From Candidatus Poribacteria bacterium (lineage in GTDB: Bacteria > Abyssobacteria > SURF-5): a stretch of 50,364 bases of DNA. A model generated the notes under the pieces. It saw only the letters and a list, made by a program, of their open reading frames with translations, was not told where the DNA came from and searched no databases. Each line of letters opens with the position of its first letter. Position 1 is the first letter of the stretch. The position numbers were made by a program, and so were the translations under genes. Positions 18,348 through 26,183 of this stretch are shown piece after piece. The DNA is taken from assembly GCA_016215705.1 (NCBI GenBank), contig JACRIR010000156.1, positions 1-50,364 of the forward strand, written 5' to 3'.

Positions 18348-18660
18348 GATAGTCTTCTTCTTGCGGGCGTTTTGCGTCCGTTCTCGCGACTTGATCCTGG
18401 AAACGGTTACAGCGATAGAATTATTCTATCGTCTGCAAGCTTAATTTGCAACATGAGATTTCGACGGCCAGTTTGCCCGTTACGAGTCACCCGCCATGCT
18501 CATGGCGTCGTTATGCGAGAAAGAAACAAGAAAAACATGATGCATTTGCAGAGCCGGATTCTGTGTCACGGGGCGTGTTCGTATGCGCCTGCTTCCCCTG
18601 AATGACAACAAAAAGGTGGGATTGATGCTTTCTGGAGATCACGCCTCGGAATTCAGTCCC
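18348..18660. other. Intergenic region upstream of the FHA-GGDEF gene
   Basis: About 310 bp. Besides the promoter and palindrome described separately, I see nothing: no gene, no RNA, no clear terminator for the XRE-cupin gene that ends at 18661. Confidence 0.5.
18413..18453 (-). promoter_or_regulatory. Promoter with overlapping 19-bp palindrome for the FHA-GGDEF gene
   Basis: On the minus strand TTGCAA (18453-18448) and TAGAAT (18430-18425 region) are about 17 bp apart. The -10 is embedded in the perfect palindrome CGATAGAATTATTCTATCG (18413-18431, 9-bp arms). A dimeric regulator bound here would block the -10, so an operator is plausible. No regulator can be assigned. Confidence 0.4.
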
Positions 18661-19206
18661 TCAATAGTTGGGCGGCGTTGTGACGCATATTCCCTTGGCG
18701 GGCGTCCTTCCGACGTTCTCATATCTGTGTGGAATGCCGGAATTGAAGTAAATCGAATCGCCCTTCTTGAGTAAGTACTTCTCTCCTGCGACCGTAACTT
18801 CCACCTCGCCCTCGAGCACAATCGCCCATTCCTGGCCGGCGCGTTCGCTATTCCTTTCACTCGAATGTGAGCCCGGCTTGCCGCTGTACATGATCGGGAG
18901 CATCGTGCTGTTACTGGGATAGGGCGCCAATATCTCCAACTCGAAATTCCCGTCTTCCACCTTGAATTTCTGCCGGCTTGCTTTTCGGTAGACTATCGTG
19001 CTGTCCGGAGCAGACGCGAAGATATCATAAAGGGTCAGATTGAGGGCCGCTGCGATCCGCGAAAGTGAATCGATCGAGGGCGACACATTGTTATTTTCGA
19101 TTCTGGATATGAGCGCTTTGGAATATCCGCATTTCGCGGCAACGTCATCGAGAGTCAACCCCTTCTCAAGGCGCGCTTTTTTCAGAGCGCCACCGAGCTT
19201 AACCAT
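18661..19206 (-). CDS. XRE-family regulator with C-terminal cupin domain
   Basis: Transcription factor (181 aa). The N-terminal helix-turn-helix (about 5-60) shows LEKGLTLDDVAAKCGYSKALISRIENN. The C-terminal cupin (about 105-178) shows WAIVLEGEVEVTVAGEKYLL, GDSIYFNSGIPHRYENVG and a final beta strand. HTH-cupin regulators typically sense a small molecule through the cupin and often control amine or amino-acid metabolism or their own gene. AGGAGG lies 7 nt before the start. The promoter carries a tandem 19-bp duplication that may be its own operator. Targets are unknown. Confidence 0.88.
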   Translation of the reverse strand: MVKLGGALKKARLEKGLTLDDVAAKCGYSKALISRIENNNVSPSIDSLSRIAAALNLTLYDIFASAPDSTIVYRKASRQKFKVEDGNFELEILAPYPSNSTMLPIMYSGKPGSHSSERNSERAGQEWAIVLEGEVEVTVAGEKYLLKKGDSIYFNSGIPHRYENVGRTPAKGICVTTPPNY

Positions 19207-19230
19207 TTGCAGCCCTCCTAAGCAAACTCA

Positions 19231-19277
19231 ATTCTACCACTAAATGCAGAAAAGTCAACTAAATGCAGAAAAGTCAA
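19231..19277 (-). promoter_or_regulatory. XRE-cupin promoter with tandem 19-bp repeat
   Basis: The 19-bp unit TTGACTTTTCTGCATTTAG (minus strand) occurs twice back to back (19277-19259 and 19258-19240) without a mismatch. The downstream copy supplies a TTGACT -35 (19258-19253) 16 bp from a TAGAAT -10 (19236-19231). The upstream copy repeats the -35 sequence. This suggests duplication of an operator or promoter element, most simply for autoregulation. Confidence 0.65.
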
Positions 19278-19303
19278 CCCATGAACGCGCTATGGCCCTT
19301 ACC

Positions 19304-19684
19304 TCAAAAGCGCGGCCGAAAACGGATAATTTCAATCTTGCCTGTGTCGCTGAGAAAAAGAGTAACCAGCAGGCTCAAGACACTGTAAATGAGCGCCGCC
19401 CCGAGAGCCGTCCAGAAACTGGATATCTCAAACCCCTTCACCATCCCCGAAGTGATCCACAGCATGAGAGCGTTTATCACAAATATGAACATGCCAACGG
19501 TCAGAATCGTCAGGGGAAGCGTGATCAAAATCAGGATCGGTCGGAGAAACGCATTGAGCACGCCGAAAACCATTCCCGCAAAAATAAGCGAGAGAACCCC
19601 TTTTATCTGGATGCCCGGAAACATCCACGCGACTCCTGCCAGAATCAAGATGTTGATAAAGAAACGCGCCGCAAAACCCCGCAT
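19304..19684 (-). CDS. Phage holin family 4-like small membrane protein (YvlD type)
   Basis: Small integral membrane protein (126 aa) with about four hydrophobic helices: FFINILILAGVAWMFPGI, VLSLIFAGMVFGVLNAFLRP, LILITLPLTILTVGMFIFVI and LGAALIYSVLSLLVTLFL. The pattern PGIQIKG...NAFLRPIL...LTILTVGMF is characteristic of the Phage_holin_4_2 family (Bacillus YvlD). Despite the family name, most members are chromosomal, not in prophages, and of unknown function. A strong GGAGGA precedes the ATG. Confidence 0.85.
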   Translation of the reverse strand: MRGFAARFFINILILAGVAWMFPGIQIKGVLSLIFAGMVFGVLNAFLRPILILITLPLTILTVGMFIFVINALMLWITSGMVKGFEISSFWTALGAALIYSVLSLLVTLFLSDTGKIEIIRFRPRF

Positions 19685-19866
19685 GCCCTATCCTCCTCCT
19701 TCCCGCTCGATTGGATTGGTCATATATACTATTATATACAAAACAGAGTAATGATTTCCATACCGTAAGCAAGATTCTCCGGCGGTCGCACATATTCTGT
19801 GGACGGAAATGGGGAATCCTGTATAATGAGATTATCTTATAACCTTTGGGAGAAAGGAAAAGAAGA

Positions 19867-20670
19867 ATGGATGCTGACTCATTGGAAATCCTGAGTTCGG
19901 TGCGGCGAACAGAAATCAAGTCGAAAGCCGTCTTTTCAGACGGCTTCTACCACGAAATCGGCCCAGCTTTTCTCGGAGGGTCCGAGGCTGTCCCCGATCC
20001 CCACTTCAACCGCATTTCAATCCTTCAATCAGGAAAGCTCGACAAGTCGCTGCTGGACGAATGTATAAAACGAATGGTGGAAGGGAATCGTGTTTTTATC
20101 GATCTGCCGTTTCCTGTTTCAGACGAAGATCGCCGGTTGCTTCGAGAGAACGGCTACCACATGACCGGAGAATCTCGCTCGAGCATGGCGCTCACAGGCG
20201 CAGACAGCGCGCCGGCCGGAGGCGAGCTCGATATCTCGTTGGCCGAGAACCAGTCGCTCGACGTGTTCCTCGAGCTTTTCCTCAGAGGGTTCCAAACGCC
20301 GGAAGACCTGATTCCTTTCGCTAGAGACATGTTTCATGGTCTGGTCCCCCGGAATTGCGGGCCCGCGAATTCACGCCTCTACCTCGGTAGTCAGGGAACC
20401 GAGCCGGCCGCAACGCTTTATCTTTTCTATGAGGCAACCGAGGGGGGCATTAACATGGTATCCACAAGAGAAGACATGCGGCGGAAGGGGTTTGCAACCA
20501 CAATGCTCCGGCGCGCTATCGCCGACGCGCGTGCGATGGGAGTTCGCATCCTCGGGCTGGAAACAAGGTGGAACAGCGCACCTGAACGCCTTTATTCAAA
20601 ACTCGGGTTTAGCACTATCGCTCGCCACGAGGTGTTCACGAACACCCCCGATCTGAAATACGGTTTGTAA
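19867..20670 (+). CDS. GNAT family N-acetyltransferase (paralogue)
   Basis: The product (267 aa) ends in a GNAT domain: LYLGSQGTEPAATLYLFYEA, then the acetyl-CoA-binding segment DMRRKGFATTMLRRAIADA and the strand YSKLGFSTIARHEVF. The N-terminal half is a divergent GNAT-like unit. Layout and sequence resemble the minus-strand gene at 16549-17337, so the two are paralogues a few kilobases apart in opposite orientation. ATG 19867 has AAGGA 8 nt upstream; a TATAAT-like -10 lies at 19822-19827. Acceptor substrate unknown. Confidence 0.8.
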   Translation: MDADSLEILSSVRRTEIKSKAVFSDGFYHEIGPAFLGGSEAVPDPHFNRISILQSGKLDKSLLDECIKRMVEGNRVFIDLPFPVSDEDRRLLRENGYHMTGESRSSMALTGADSAPAGGELDISLAENQSLDVFLELFLRGFQTPEDLIPFARDMFHGLVPRNCGPANSRLYLGSQGTEPAATLYLFYEATEGGINMVSTREDMRRKGFATTMLRRAIADARAMGVRILGLETRWNSAPERLYSKLGFSTIARHEVFTNTPDLKYGL

Positions 20671-20885
20671 CGGCGCCTGGCTCCGCGTCCTCGTCATGGA
20701 GAGGCAAAAGGGTGATGGCAAAGGCGGGAACCTGACTTCACTCTCCCGACACTTCAGCCACTTCGCACTTTGTTGACAAATGTGATAGAATTCTGCGAAT
20801 GGTTTCCCGGGAACTATTCCCGAGGAAATCTTCTGAGATCATTACCCGCTGCGGCGGGTTGTTTGGGGAAGAACAGGAGAGGTGC

Positions 20886-22544
20886 ATGATGGAAAAACCA
20901 TGGTTTCGACACTACGATTACTACGTGCCTTCGACGATCCGGTATCCGAAAATTTCCGCTCACTTCATGCTCGACCTGGCGGCGGCCAAGTATAAGGACG
21001 CCCAGGCGACGGATTTCTACGGCGCCGGCCTTACTTATCGCGAGCTCAAGGCGCAAGTGAACAAACTCGCTTATGCGCTCACCGAGTTCGGCATTCGCAA
21101 AGGCGACCGTGTGGGCCTGATGCTGCCCAATTGTCCCCAGATCATTATCGCGTATTACGCTGTGCTCAAGATCGGCGCAATCGTCGTGAATGTGAATCCG
21201 CTTTATACGGAGCGCGAGCTCGAGCACCAGGTGAACGACAGCGGCTCCGAGACGATGTTTTGTCTGAACATGCACGTCGAGAAAGTCAGGAAGATAAGAG
21301 ATGCCACTCCCCTCAAGCGAATCATAGTGTCGCGGATAAGTGATTACATGATACCAGAGGTGAGAGACGCGGCAGGTCCCTACGAACTTCTGAGCGGTGA
21401 ATTCGGATTCCTCGATCTGCTCAAGAGCGCGGGCGACAAGCTTCCGCCCGTCGTAGAAATCGGCATCGATGAGCCGGCAGTCCTTCAATACACCGGTGGC
21501 ACTACGGGCCTAAGCAAAGGGGCCACCCTTTCGCACATGAATATCGTGGCAAACACGGTCCAAACATCTCTCTGGGCGAAGGACATAATGCCCCAGGATC
21601 AGCAGGTGTATCTCATCGTCATCCCCATTTTCCATTCATACGGCATGACGTGCGGCATGAATACGGGTATCTTCAACGGTGCAAAAATGATTTTGATCCC
21701 TCGCTTTGACATCGACGACCTGCTGAATTCGTTTCAGACTCACGACGTGACATATTTCCCGGGCGTGCCCACGCTTTTCACCGCGATTCTGAACAATCCG
21801 CGTACAGCAGAGGTGGGCCTCCACCGGGTGGCTCTCTTCAATTCCGGCTCTGCGCCTCTTCCCATCGAAACAATAAACGGCATTTCCGCCCTCGGAATTT
21901 CCATGACGGAGGGATACGGCTTAAGTGAGGCCTCGCCCGTCACTCACTCGACGCCCATCCTGGGTGTCAGAAAGCCCGGAAGCATCGGGATACCTTTCCC
22001 TGACACCGACTCCAAGATTGTCGACCCCGATGACTGGAAGAAAGAACTGCCGGTGGGGAAGGAGGGCGAACTTATTATCAAAGGACCGCAGGTCATGCTC
22101 GGCTACTGGAACAAACCGGCGGAGACTGCGAACCAATTGAGAGATGGATGGCTGCTCACAGGCGACATCGGCCGCATGGACGAAGACGGTTACTTCTATA
22201 TTGTGGATAGGAAGAAAGACCTAATAATCGCCGGAGGATACAATATTTATCCGCGAGAGGTGGATGAGGTTCTCTACGCGCATCCCAAAGTGCTCGAGGC
22301 CGCAACCATAGGCATTCCTCACGAGTATCGCGGCGAGACCGTCAAGGCCTTTGTTGTGCTCCGACCTGGTGAAACGGCAACCGCCGAAGAAATAACGGAA
22401 TTTTGCAAGAAAAATCTGGCCGCGTACAAGATTCCCAAAATAATTGAGTTCCGCAGTGAATTGCCGAAGACCGCCGTCGGCAAGATTCTCCGCAAAGAGC
22501 TTAGGGCCGAAGAACTGAGCAAGGCGAAAAAGGCAAATAAGTAG
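20886..22544 (+). CDS. fadD: Long-chain acyl-CoA ligase (AMP-forming)
   Basis: Activates fatty acids to acyl-CoA through an acyl-adenylate (552 aa). ANL-superfamily motifs are clear: the P-loop YTGGTTGLSKGA, the adenine-binding MTEGYGLSEASPV, and the C-terminal hinge ending YIVDRKKDLIIAGGYNIYPREVDE, with the catalytic lysine in KTAVGKILRKEL. The N-terminal KGDRVGLMLPNCPQ is typical of FadD-like ligases. AGGAGAGG at 20875-20882 fits ATG 20889 best or 20886 closely; an upstream in-frame ATG at 20799 lacks family similarity. It is apparently a single gene; chain-length preference is not readable. Confidence 0.9.
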   Translation: MMEKPWFRHYDYYVPSTIRYPKISAHFMLDLAAAKYKDAQATDFYGAGLTYRELKAQVNKLAYALTEFGIRKGDRVGLMLPNCPQIIIAYYAVLKIGAIVVNVNPLYTERELEHQVNDSGSETMFCLNMHVEKVRKIRDATPLKRIIVSRISDYMIPEVRDAAGPYELLSGEFGFLDLLKSAGDKLPPVVEIGIDEPAVLQYTGGTTGLSKGATLSHMNIVANTVQTSLWAKDIMPQDQQVYLIVIPIFHSYGMTCGMNTGIFNGAKMILIPRFDIDDLLNSFQTHDVTYFPGVPTLFTAILNNPRTAEVGLHRVALFNSGSAPLPIETINGISALGISMTEGYGLSEASPVTHSTPILGVRKPGSIGIPFPDTDSKIVDPDDWKKELPVGKEGELIIKGPQVMLGYWNKPAETANQLRDGWLLTGDIGRMDEDGYFYIVDRKKDLIIAGGYNIYPREVDEVLYAHPKVLEAATIGIPHEYRGETVKAFVVLRPGETATAEEITEFCKKNLAAYKIPKIIEFRSELPKTAVGKILRKELRAEELSKAKKANK

Positions 22545-22855
22545 CGCCGGACCGAATCCGGGCGCAAGTTTCCGGAATCCTCCATATCGGTGTTGCAGGG
22601 GCGCGCGGCCGCGCGCCCCTGCAAATCTCCGTCCATTAGGGAATTTATTCCCTGACCTCTTTCCCCTTTTGTCCTCAATCTTTTGCAGGCGAACCAGTTT
22701 CATGATAAAGTCTACTAAAGAAAATGCAATGGCGCTCCTGCATGTTTGCGCGCCCGGCCGGAAGAGGGAGAGGCGAGCCTTCTTTTCGCTTTTGGACGTC
22801 GAATGACTTGGTAAGCGCGAATTCGTTCGCACGTTCACAACAAGAGGACATCGGA
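22545..22855. other. Intergenic region with one palindrome
   Basis: About 310 bp between the acyl-CoA ligase and pncB genes. It contains the palindrome at 22593-22624. An open frame continuous with pncB runs upstream to 22724 but lacks family similarity or a good ribosome-binding site, so it is treated as non-coding. Confidence 0.5.
22593..22624. repeat. 32-bp perfect palindrome
   Basis: TTGCAGGGGCGCGCGG is followed directly by its exact reverse complement (two 16-bp arms, no loop). It lies 48 bp after the acyl-CoA ligase stop. There is no T-run, so it is not a standard terminator. It resembles the GTAGGGGC palindromes of this window in structure. Confidence 0.75.
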
Positions 22856-24382
22856 ATGGCCACGAAGAATCCGACGCATATATCGGCCCTCCTTACCGAT
22901 CTCTACGAACTAACAATGGCGGCAAGCTATTTCAACGAGAAGATGTTTGCCCCGGCCACATTCAGCCTCTTCATTCGAAAGTATCCCAAGGATTGGGGCT
23001 ATTTCATAAACGCCGGACTCGAGGACGTCCTCACCTATCTCGAGAGGTTCCGTTTTACAAAAGATGAAGTCGTCTACCTGAGAACGCTAGGGTTGTTTTC
23101 GAGTGAGTTCCTCGATTATCTGGCCGCCATCAGATTCACGGGTGATGTCCGCGCCATGAAAGAAGGAGATATTTTCTTCGTAGATGAACCGTTGCTTGAA
23201 GTTACCGCTCCTTTAATCGAAGCGCAACTCGTCGAGACATATATCATCAACGCCGTTCACCTGCAATCGCTCATCTGCACAAAAGCTTCTCGATCGGTTA
23301 TGGCCGCCCGCGGAAAGTCGCTAATCGATTTTTCGCTCCGCCGGACACATGGCCCGGATGCGGGCCTGAAAGCGGCCCGCTCCAGTTTCATAGCGGGGTT
23401 CCAGGCTACCAGCAATGTGCTCGCAGGGCAGCTCTATGGAATCCCCGTGAGCGGCACAATGGCGCATTCCTATGTTACGGCGTTCGACGGGGAGATCGAT
23501 GCGTTTCGCGCATTTGCGCGCGCACATCCGAACAATACGATCTTCCTGATAGACACTTACGACACGCTCTCCGGCGCGCGCAATGCCCGTGAGGTGGGCC
23601 TCGAAATGAAAGAACACGGTCAGACTCTTCTGGGGGTAAGACTCGATAGCGGCGACATGGCGCAGTTGAGCAAACAGGTTCGTCGCATATTGGACGGCGC
23701 GGGTCTCGATCGCACGAAGATTTTTGCCAGCAGTGGATTCGACGAATACAAAATATCCGGGGTTTTCGCGCAGGGGGCACAGATCGACGGCTTCGGGGTC
23801 GGCACCAACATGGGTGTCTCGAAGGACGTTCCCAGCACAGACATGGCCTACAAGCTGGTGGAATACGACGGTCGGCCCGTCCTGAAACTGAGCGCCGAAA
23901 AAGCCACACTTCCCGGAGGGAAGCAAGTCTTCCGCATCTTTAACGAGAGCGGCCGTATGAAACAGGATACAATCGCCTTGCGGGACGAAAAGGCCATTGC
24001 CGGAACGGCTCCGCTGCTGACAAAGGTGATGGAAAAGGGGAAGAGCATCTGCCACGACACCCTGGGAGAAGCCAGAAACCGTTGTTCGGCGTCGCTGCGA
24101 GCATTGCCGGACGTAGTCGCGCGGGTCACGAATCCCGAAAGATATCTCGTGCTTGAAAGCAACGCCCTCGAGCAGCAGAAGATAAGAGTCCGGAAACGGG
24201 CTCAGAAACAAATAGGTGCGGGTGAACCCATCACAGGAGACAAAGGTCTTAAATCCCCCCTTCCCCCCTTTGCAAAGGGGGGACCGTCGCCGAGTCAAGG
24301 CATGATACTTAGGAAACGCAGTGCGAGGGGAGACAGTCGTCGATTTCCCAGGAGCGAAACGAGGAATCCCGATCCGAAATGA
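22856..24382 (+). CDS. pncB: Nicotinate phosphoribosyltransferase
   Basis: NAD salvage enzyme making nicotinate mononucleotide from nicotinate and PRPP (508 aa). Family features are ALLTDLYELTMAASYF at the N-terminus, FSLRRTHGPDAGLKAARSS with the active-site region, GTMAHSYVTAF and the PRPP-site segment GVRLDSGDMAQLS. ATG 22856 has AGAGGA 7 nt upstream. The last ~50 residues (after about residue 460) do not look like the family; they are encoded by an intergenic-type palindromic repeat and trailing repeat sequence, so the stop has probably been displaced. The S2P protease gene follows after 15 bp and may be cotranscribed. Confidence 0.9.
   Translation: MATKNPTHISALLTDLYELTMAASYFNEKMFAPATFSLFIRKYPKDWGYFINAGLEDVLTYLERFRFTKDEVVYLRTLGLFSSEFLDYLAAIRFTGDVRAMKEGDIFFVDEPLLEVTAPLIEAQLVETYIINAVHLQSLICTKASRSVMAARGKSLIDFSLRRTHGPDAGLKAARSSFIAGFQATSNVLAGQLYGIPVSGTMAHSYVTAFDGEIDAFRAFARAHPNNTIFLIDTYDTLSGARNAREVGLEMKEHGQTLLGVRLDSGDMAQLSKQVRRILDGAGLDRTKIFASSGFDEYKISGVFAQGAQIDGFGVGTNMGVSKDVPSTDMAYKLVEYDGRPVLKLSAEKATLPGGKQVFRIFNESGRMKQDTIALRDEKAIAGTAPLLTKVMEKGKSICHDTLGEARNRCSASLRALPDVVARVTNPERYLVLESNALEQQKIRVRKRAQKQIGAGEPITGDKGLKSPLPPFAKGGPSPSQGMILRKRSARGDSRRFPRSETRNPDPK
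24250..24290. repeat. Palindromic repeat inside the 3' end of pncB
   Basis: The 20-bp perfect palindrome CCCCCCTTTGCAAAGGGGGG (24263-24282) sits in a C-rich then G-rich tract. In the pncB frame it reads KSPLPPFAKGG. Repeats of this wording are widespread as intergenic elements in diverse bacteria; here it is translated as part of the enzyme's C-terminal tail. Confidence 0.75.
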
Positions 24383-24397
24383 AATGGGAGGTTTCCA

Positions 24398-25525
24398 ATG
24401 TTTGGACGACGAATAACGCTCTTCAAGCTCTTCGGCTTTTCCGTAAGGATAGACATAAGCTGGATCGTCATCGCGATCCTCATTACCTGGTCTCTCGCCT
24501 CCGGCTTTTTCCCCACCCGTTACAAGGGGCTCCATCCGACCGTCTATTGGCTGATGGGCGCTGTAGGCGCAGTCGGGCTCTTCGCATCGATCGTTTTTCA
24601 TGAGATGTGTCACTCGCTTGTCGCGCGGGGCTACGGTCTTCCCATGAAAGGGATTACCCTTTTCATCTTCGGCGGTGTGGCCGAGATGGACGAGGAGCCG
24701 CCGAGCGCCAGAGCCGAGTTCATGATGGCCGTTGCCGGCCCCGCTTCGAGCGTAGTCCTCTCGTTGGTTTTCTATGGGATTCACCTTATTGGGAGAGGCG
24801 CGGAGTGGAACATGGCCGTCAGCGGAGTAATACGCTATCTCGGGCTCATCAACGGCGTGCTCGCTCTCTTCAACCTTATTCCGGCGTTTCCACTCGACGG
24901 CGGGCGCATTCTCAGGGCGGCCCTCTGGAGTTGGAAGGATAACATCAGATGGGCGACACGCACAGCCTCTCAAATCGGTTCCGGCTTCGGAGTATTCCTC
25001 ATAGTCATGGGCGCGGCAAACGTGTTAAGGGGTGATTTTGTTGGCGGGATGTGGTGGTTTCTCATCGGTATGTTCCTGCGTGGGGCCGCAAACATGTCGT
25101 ATCAGCAGCTTGTTACCCGACAGGCGCTGGAGGGCGAGCCTATCAGCCGTTTCATGGAGCCGAATCCGATCACTGTATCTCCTCTGATCTCCGTCGAGGA
25201 CCTGGTTGAGAACTACATTTACAAATACCATTTCAAGATGTTTCCCGTGGTCGACGGCGACCGGCTCGTCGGCTGTGTCAGCACCCGTCAAGTGAAGGAG
25301 ATTCCGCGGGCCGAGTGGGCTCAGCGCACGGTCAACGAGCTCATTCACGAATGCTCACCCGAGAACACCGTGCGCCCGGATATCGATTCCACCAAAGCGC
25401 TCGCAGCAATGAGCAAGAGCGGTGTGAGCCGCCTCATGGTCGTCGAAGGTGACCGGCTCGTCGGCATCATCGCGCTCAAGGATATGCTGAGGTTCCTGTC
25501 TCTAAAAGTGGAGCTGGAGGAATAA
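24398..25525 (+). CDS. Site-2-protease-type zinc metallopeptidase (M50) with CBS pair
   Basis: Intramembrane protease (375 aa). The zinc motif HEMCH is at residues 68-72 within a membrane helix, and the second motif NLIPAFPLDGGRI (159-171) supplies the metal-binding Asp167. Five to six hydrophobic helices span about 1-230. Two CBS domains follow (about 240-370; FMEPNPITVSPLISVEDLV and GVSRLMVVEGDRLVGIIAL), which usually bind adenine nucleotides and would couple proteolysis to energy state. Substrate unknown. GGGAGG precedes the ATG. It follows pncB by 15 bp. Confidence 0.92.
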   Translation: MFGRRITLFKLFGFSVRIDISWIVIAILITWSLASGFFPTRYKGLHPTVYWLMGAVGAVGLFASIVFHEMCHSLVARGYGLPMKGITLFIFGGVAEMDEEPPSARAEFMMAVAGPASSVVLSLVFYGIHLIGRGAEWNMAVSGVIRYLGLINGVLALFNLIPAFPLDGGRILRAALWSWKDNIRWATRTASQIGSGFGVFLIVMGAANVLRGDFVGGMWWFLIGMFLRGAANMSYQQLVTRQALEGEPISRFMEPNPITVSPLISVEDLVENYIYKYHFKMFPVVDGDRLVGCVSTRQVKEIPRAEWAQRTVNELIHECSPENTVRPDIDSTKALAAMSKSGVSRLMVVEGDRLVGIIALKDMLRFLSLKVELEE

Positions 25526-25591
25526 GAGCATACCAAAAACAAAAGCGCGAGAGCACAAAGGAATCCCATGGCAACGAAAGGAGAATCAATC

Positions 25592-26083
25592 ATGACAAAA
25601 CACCGATTCCTGACGGCAGTGTTCCTTTCATTCTTGTTGGCCCTCTTCTTTGCCGCGTGCCGGAAAGAGGCCGAAGAAACCCCTGTGCCTCCGGAGCAGC
25701 AAGCGCCGCAGGTATCCGGTGAAAGACCGCAAGTGACCGGAGCGGACGTAGAGGAGAAAGCCCAGGAAGCGCTTGAGGCCGCAAAAAGTTACACGCTTGA
25801 ACAGAAGGAGGAGTACCAGAAGAAGGCAGGGGCAAAACTCCAGGAGTTCGACGCCAGAATCAAGGAACTGAAAGCTAAGGCTGAAAAAACGAGCGCCGAG
25901 ACCAAAGTCAAACTTGACAAGCAGATCGAAGAGCTGCAGAAGAAGCAAAAAACCGCCCGCGAGAAACTCGAGGAACTGAAATCCTCCGGCGAAGAGGCAT
26001 GGGCAGCTCTCAAGAGGGAAATGGACACCGCACTGGCCGACATAGAGGATTTCATCAAGAACCTGCTTCCTTCGGGTGAATGA
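25592..26083 (+). CDS. Small coiled-coil lipoprotein
   Basis: The product (163 aa) has a lipoprotein signal peptide with lipobox FAAC and lipidated Cys23. A Pro/Gln-rich linker is followed by a long Lys/Glu/Ala-rich helix (about 60-160) with heptad pattern (EQKEEYQKKAGAKLQEFDAR, KLDKQIEELQKKQKTAREKL), an apolipoprotein-like coiled coil. Probably anchored to the inner leaflet of the outer membrane or to the inner membrane. AAAGGAG lies 8 nt before ATG 25592. No specific function can be assigned. It converges with the cytochrome gene on the other strand. Confidence 0.75.
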   Translation: MTKHRFLTAVFLSFLLALFFAACRKEAEETPVPPEQQAPQVSGERPQVTGADVEEKAQEALEAAKSYTLEQKEEYQKKAGAKLQEFDARIKELKAKAEKTSAETKVKLDKQIEELQKKQKTAREKLEELKSSGEEAWAALKREMDTALADIEDFIKNLLPSGE

Positions 26084-26183
26084 CGGAGTCGCGACTACCT
26101 TCCTTCGGGCCTGATGGAGCCTTAGTCAGAAGAGAAGCCGCATTTGCCTTCCGGCAATAATGCATGTCCGCTGTCATGTCACG

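Noticed and set aside
19304-19684. Holin-like gene as a sign of a prophage
   Set aside because: No phage structural, integrase or lysis genes are near; members of this holin-named family are mostly ordinary chromosomal genes.
20773-20791. TTGACA with TAGAAT as a promoter for the acyl-CoA ligase
   Set aside because: The two boxes are only 7 bp apart, too close for sigma-70; the -35 may be real but no good -10 was found.
22593-22624. Palindrome after the acyl-CoA ligase gene as an intrinsic terminator
   Set aside because: No T-run follows the stem, and the sequence resembles the dispersed palindromes found elsewhere in the window.
23321-24973. A 550-codon open frame antisense to pncB and the S2P protease gene
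   Set aside because: The opposite strand encodes two clearly recognisable enzymes; the antisense translation is Arg/Gly/His-rich with no domain features.
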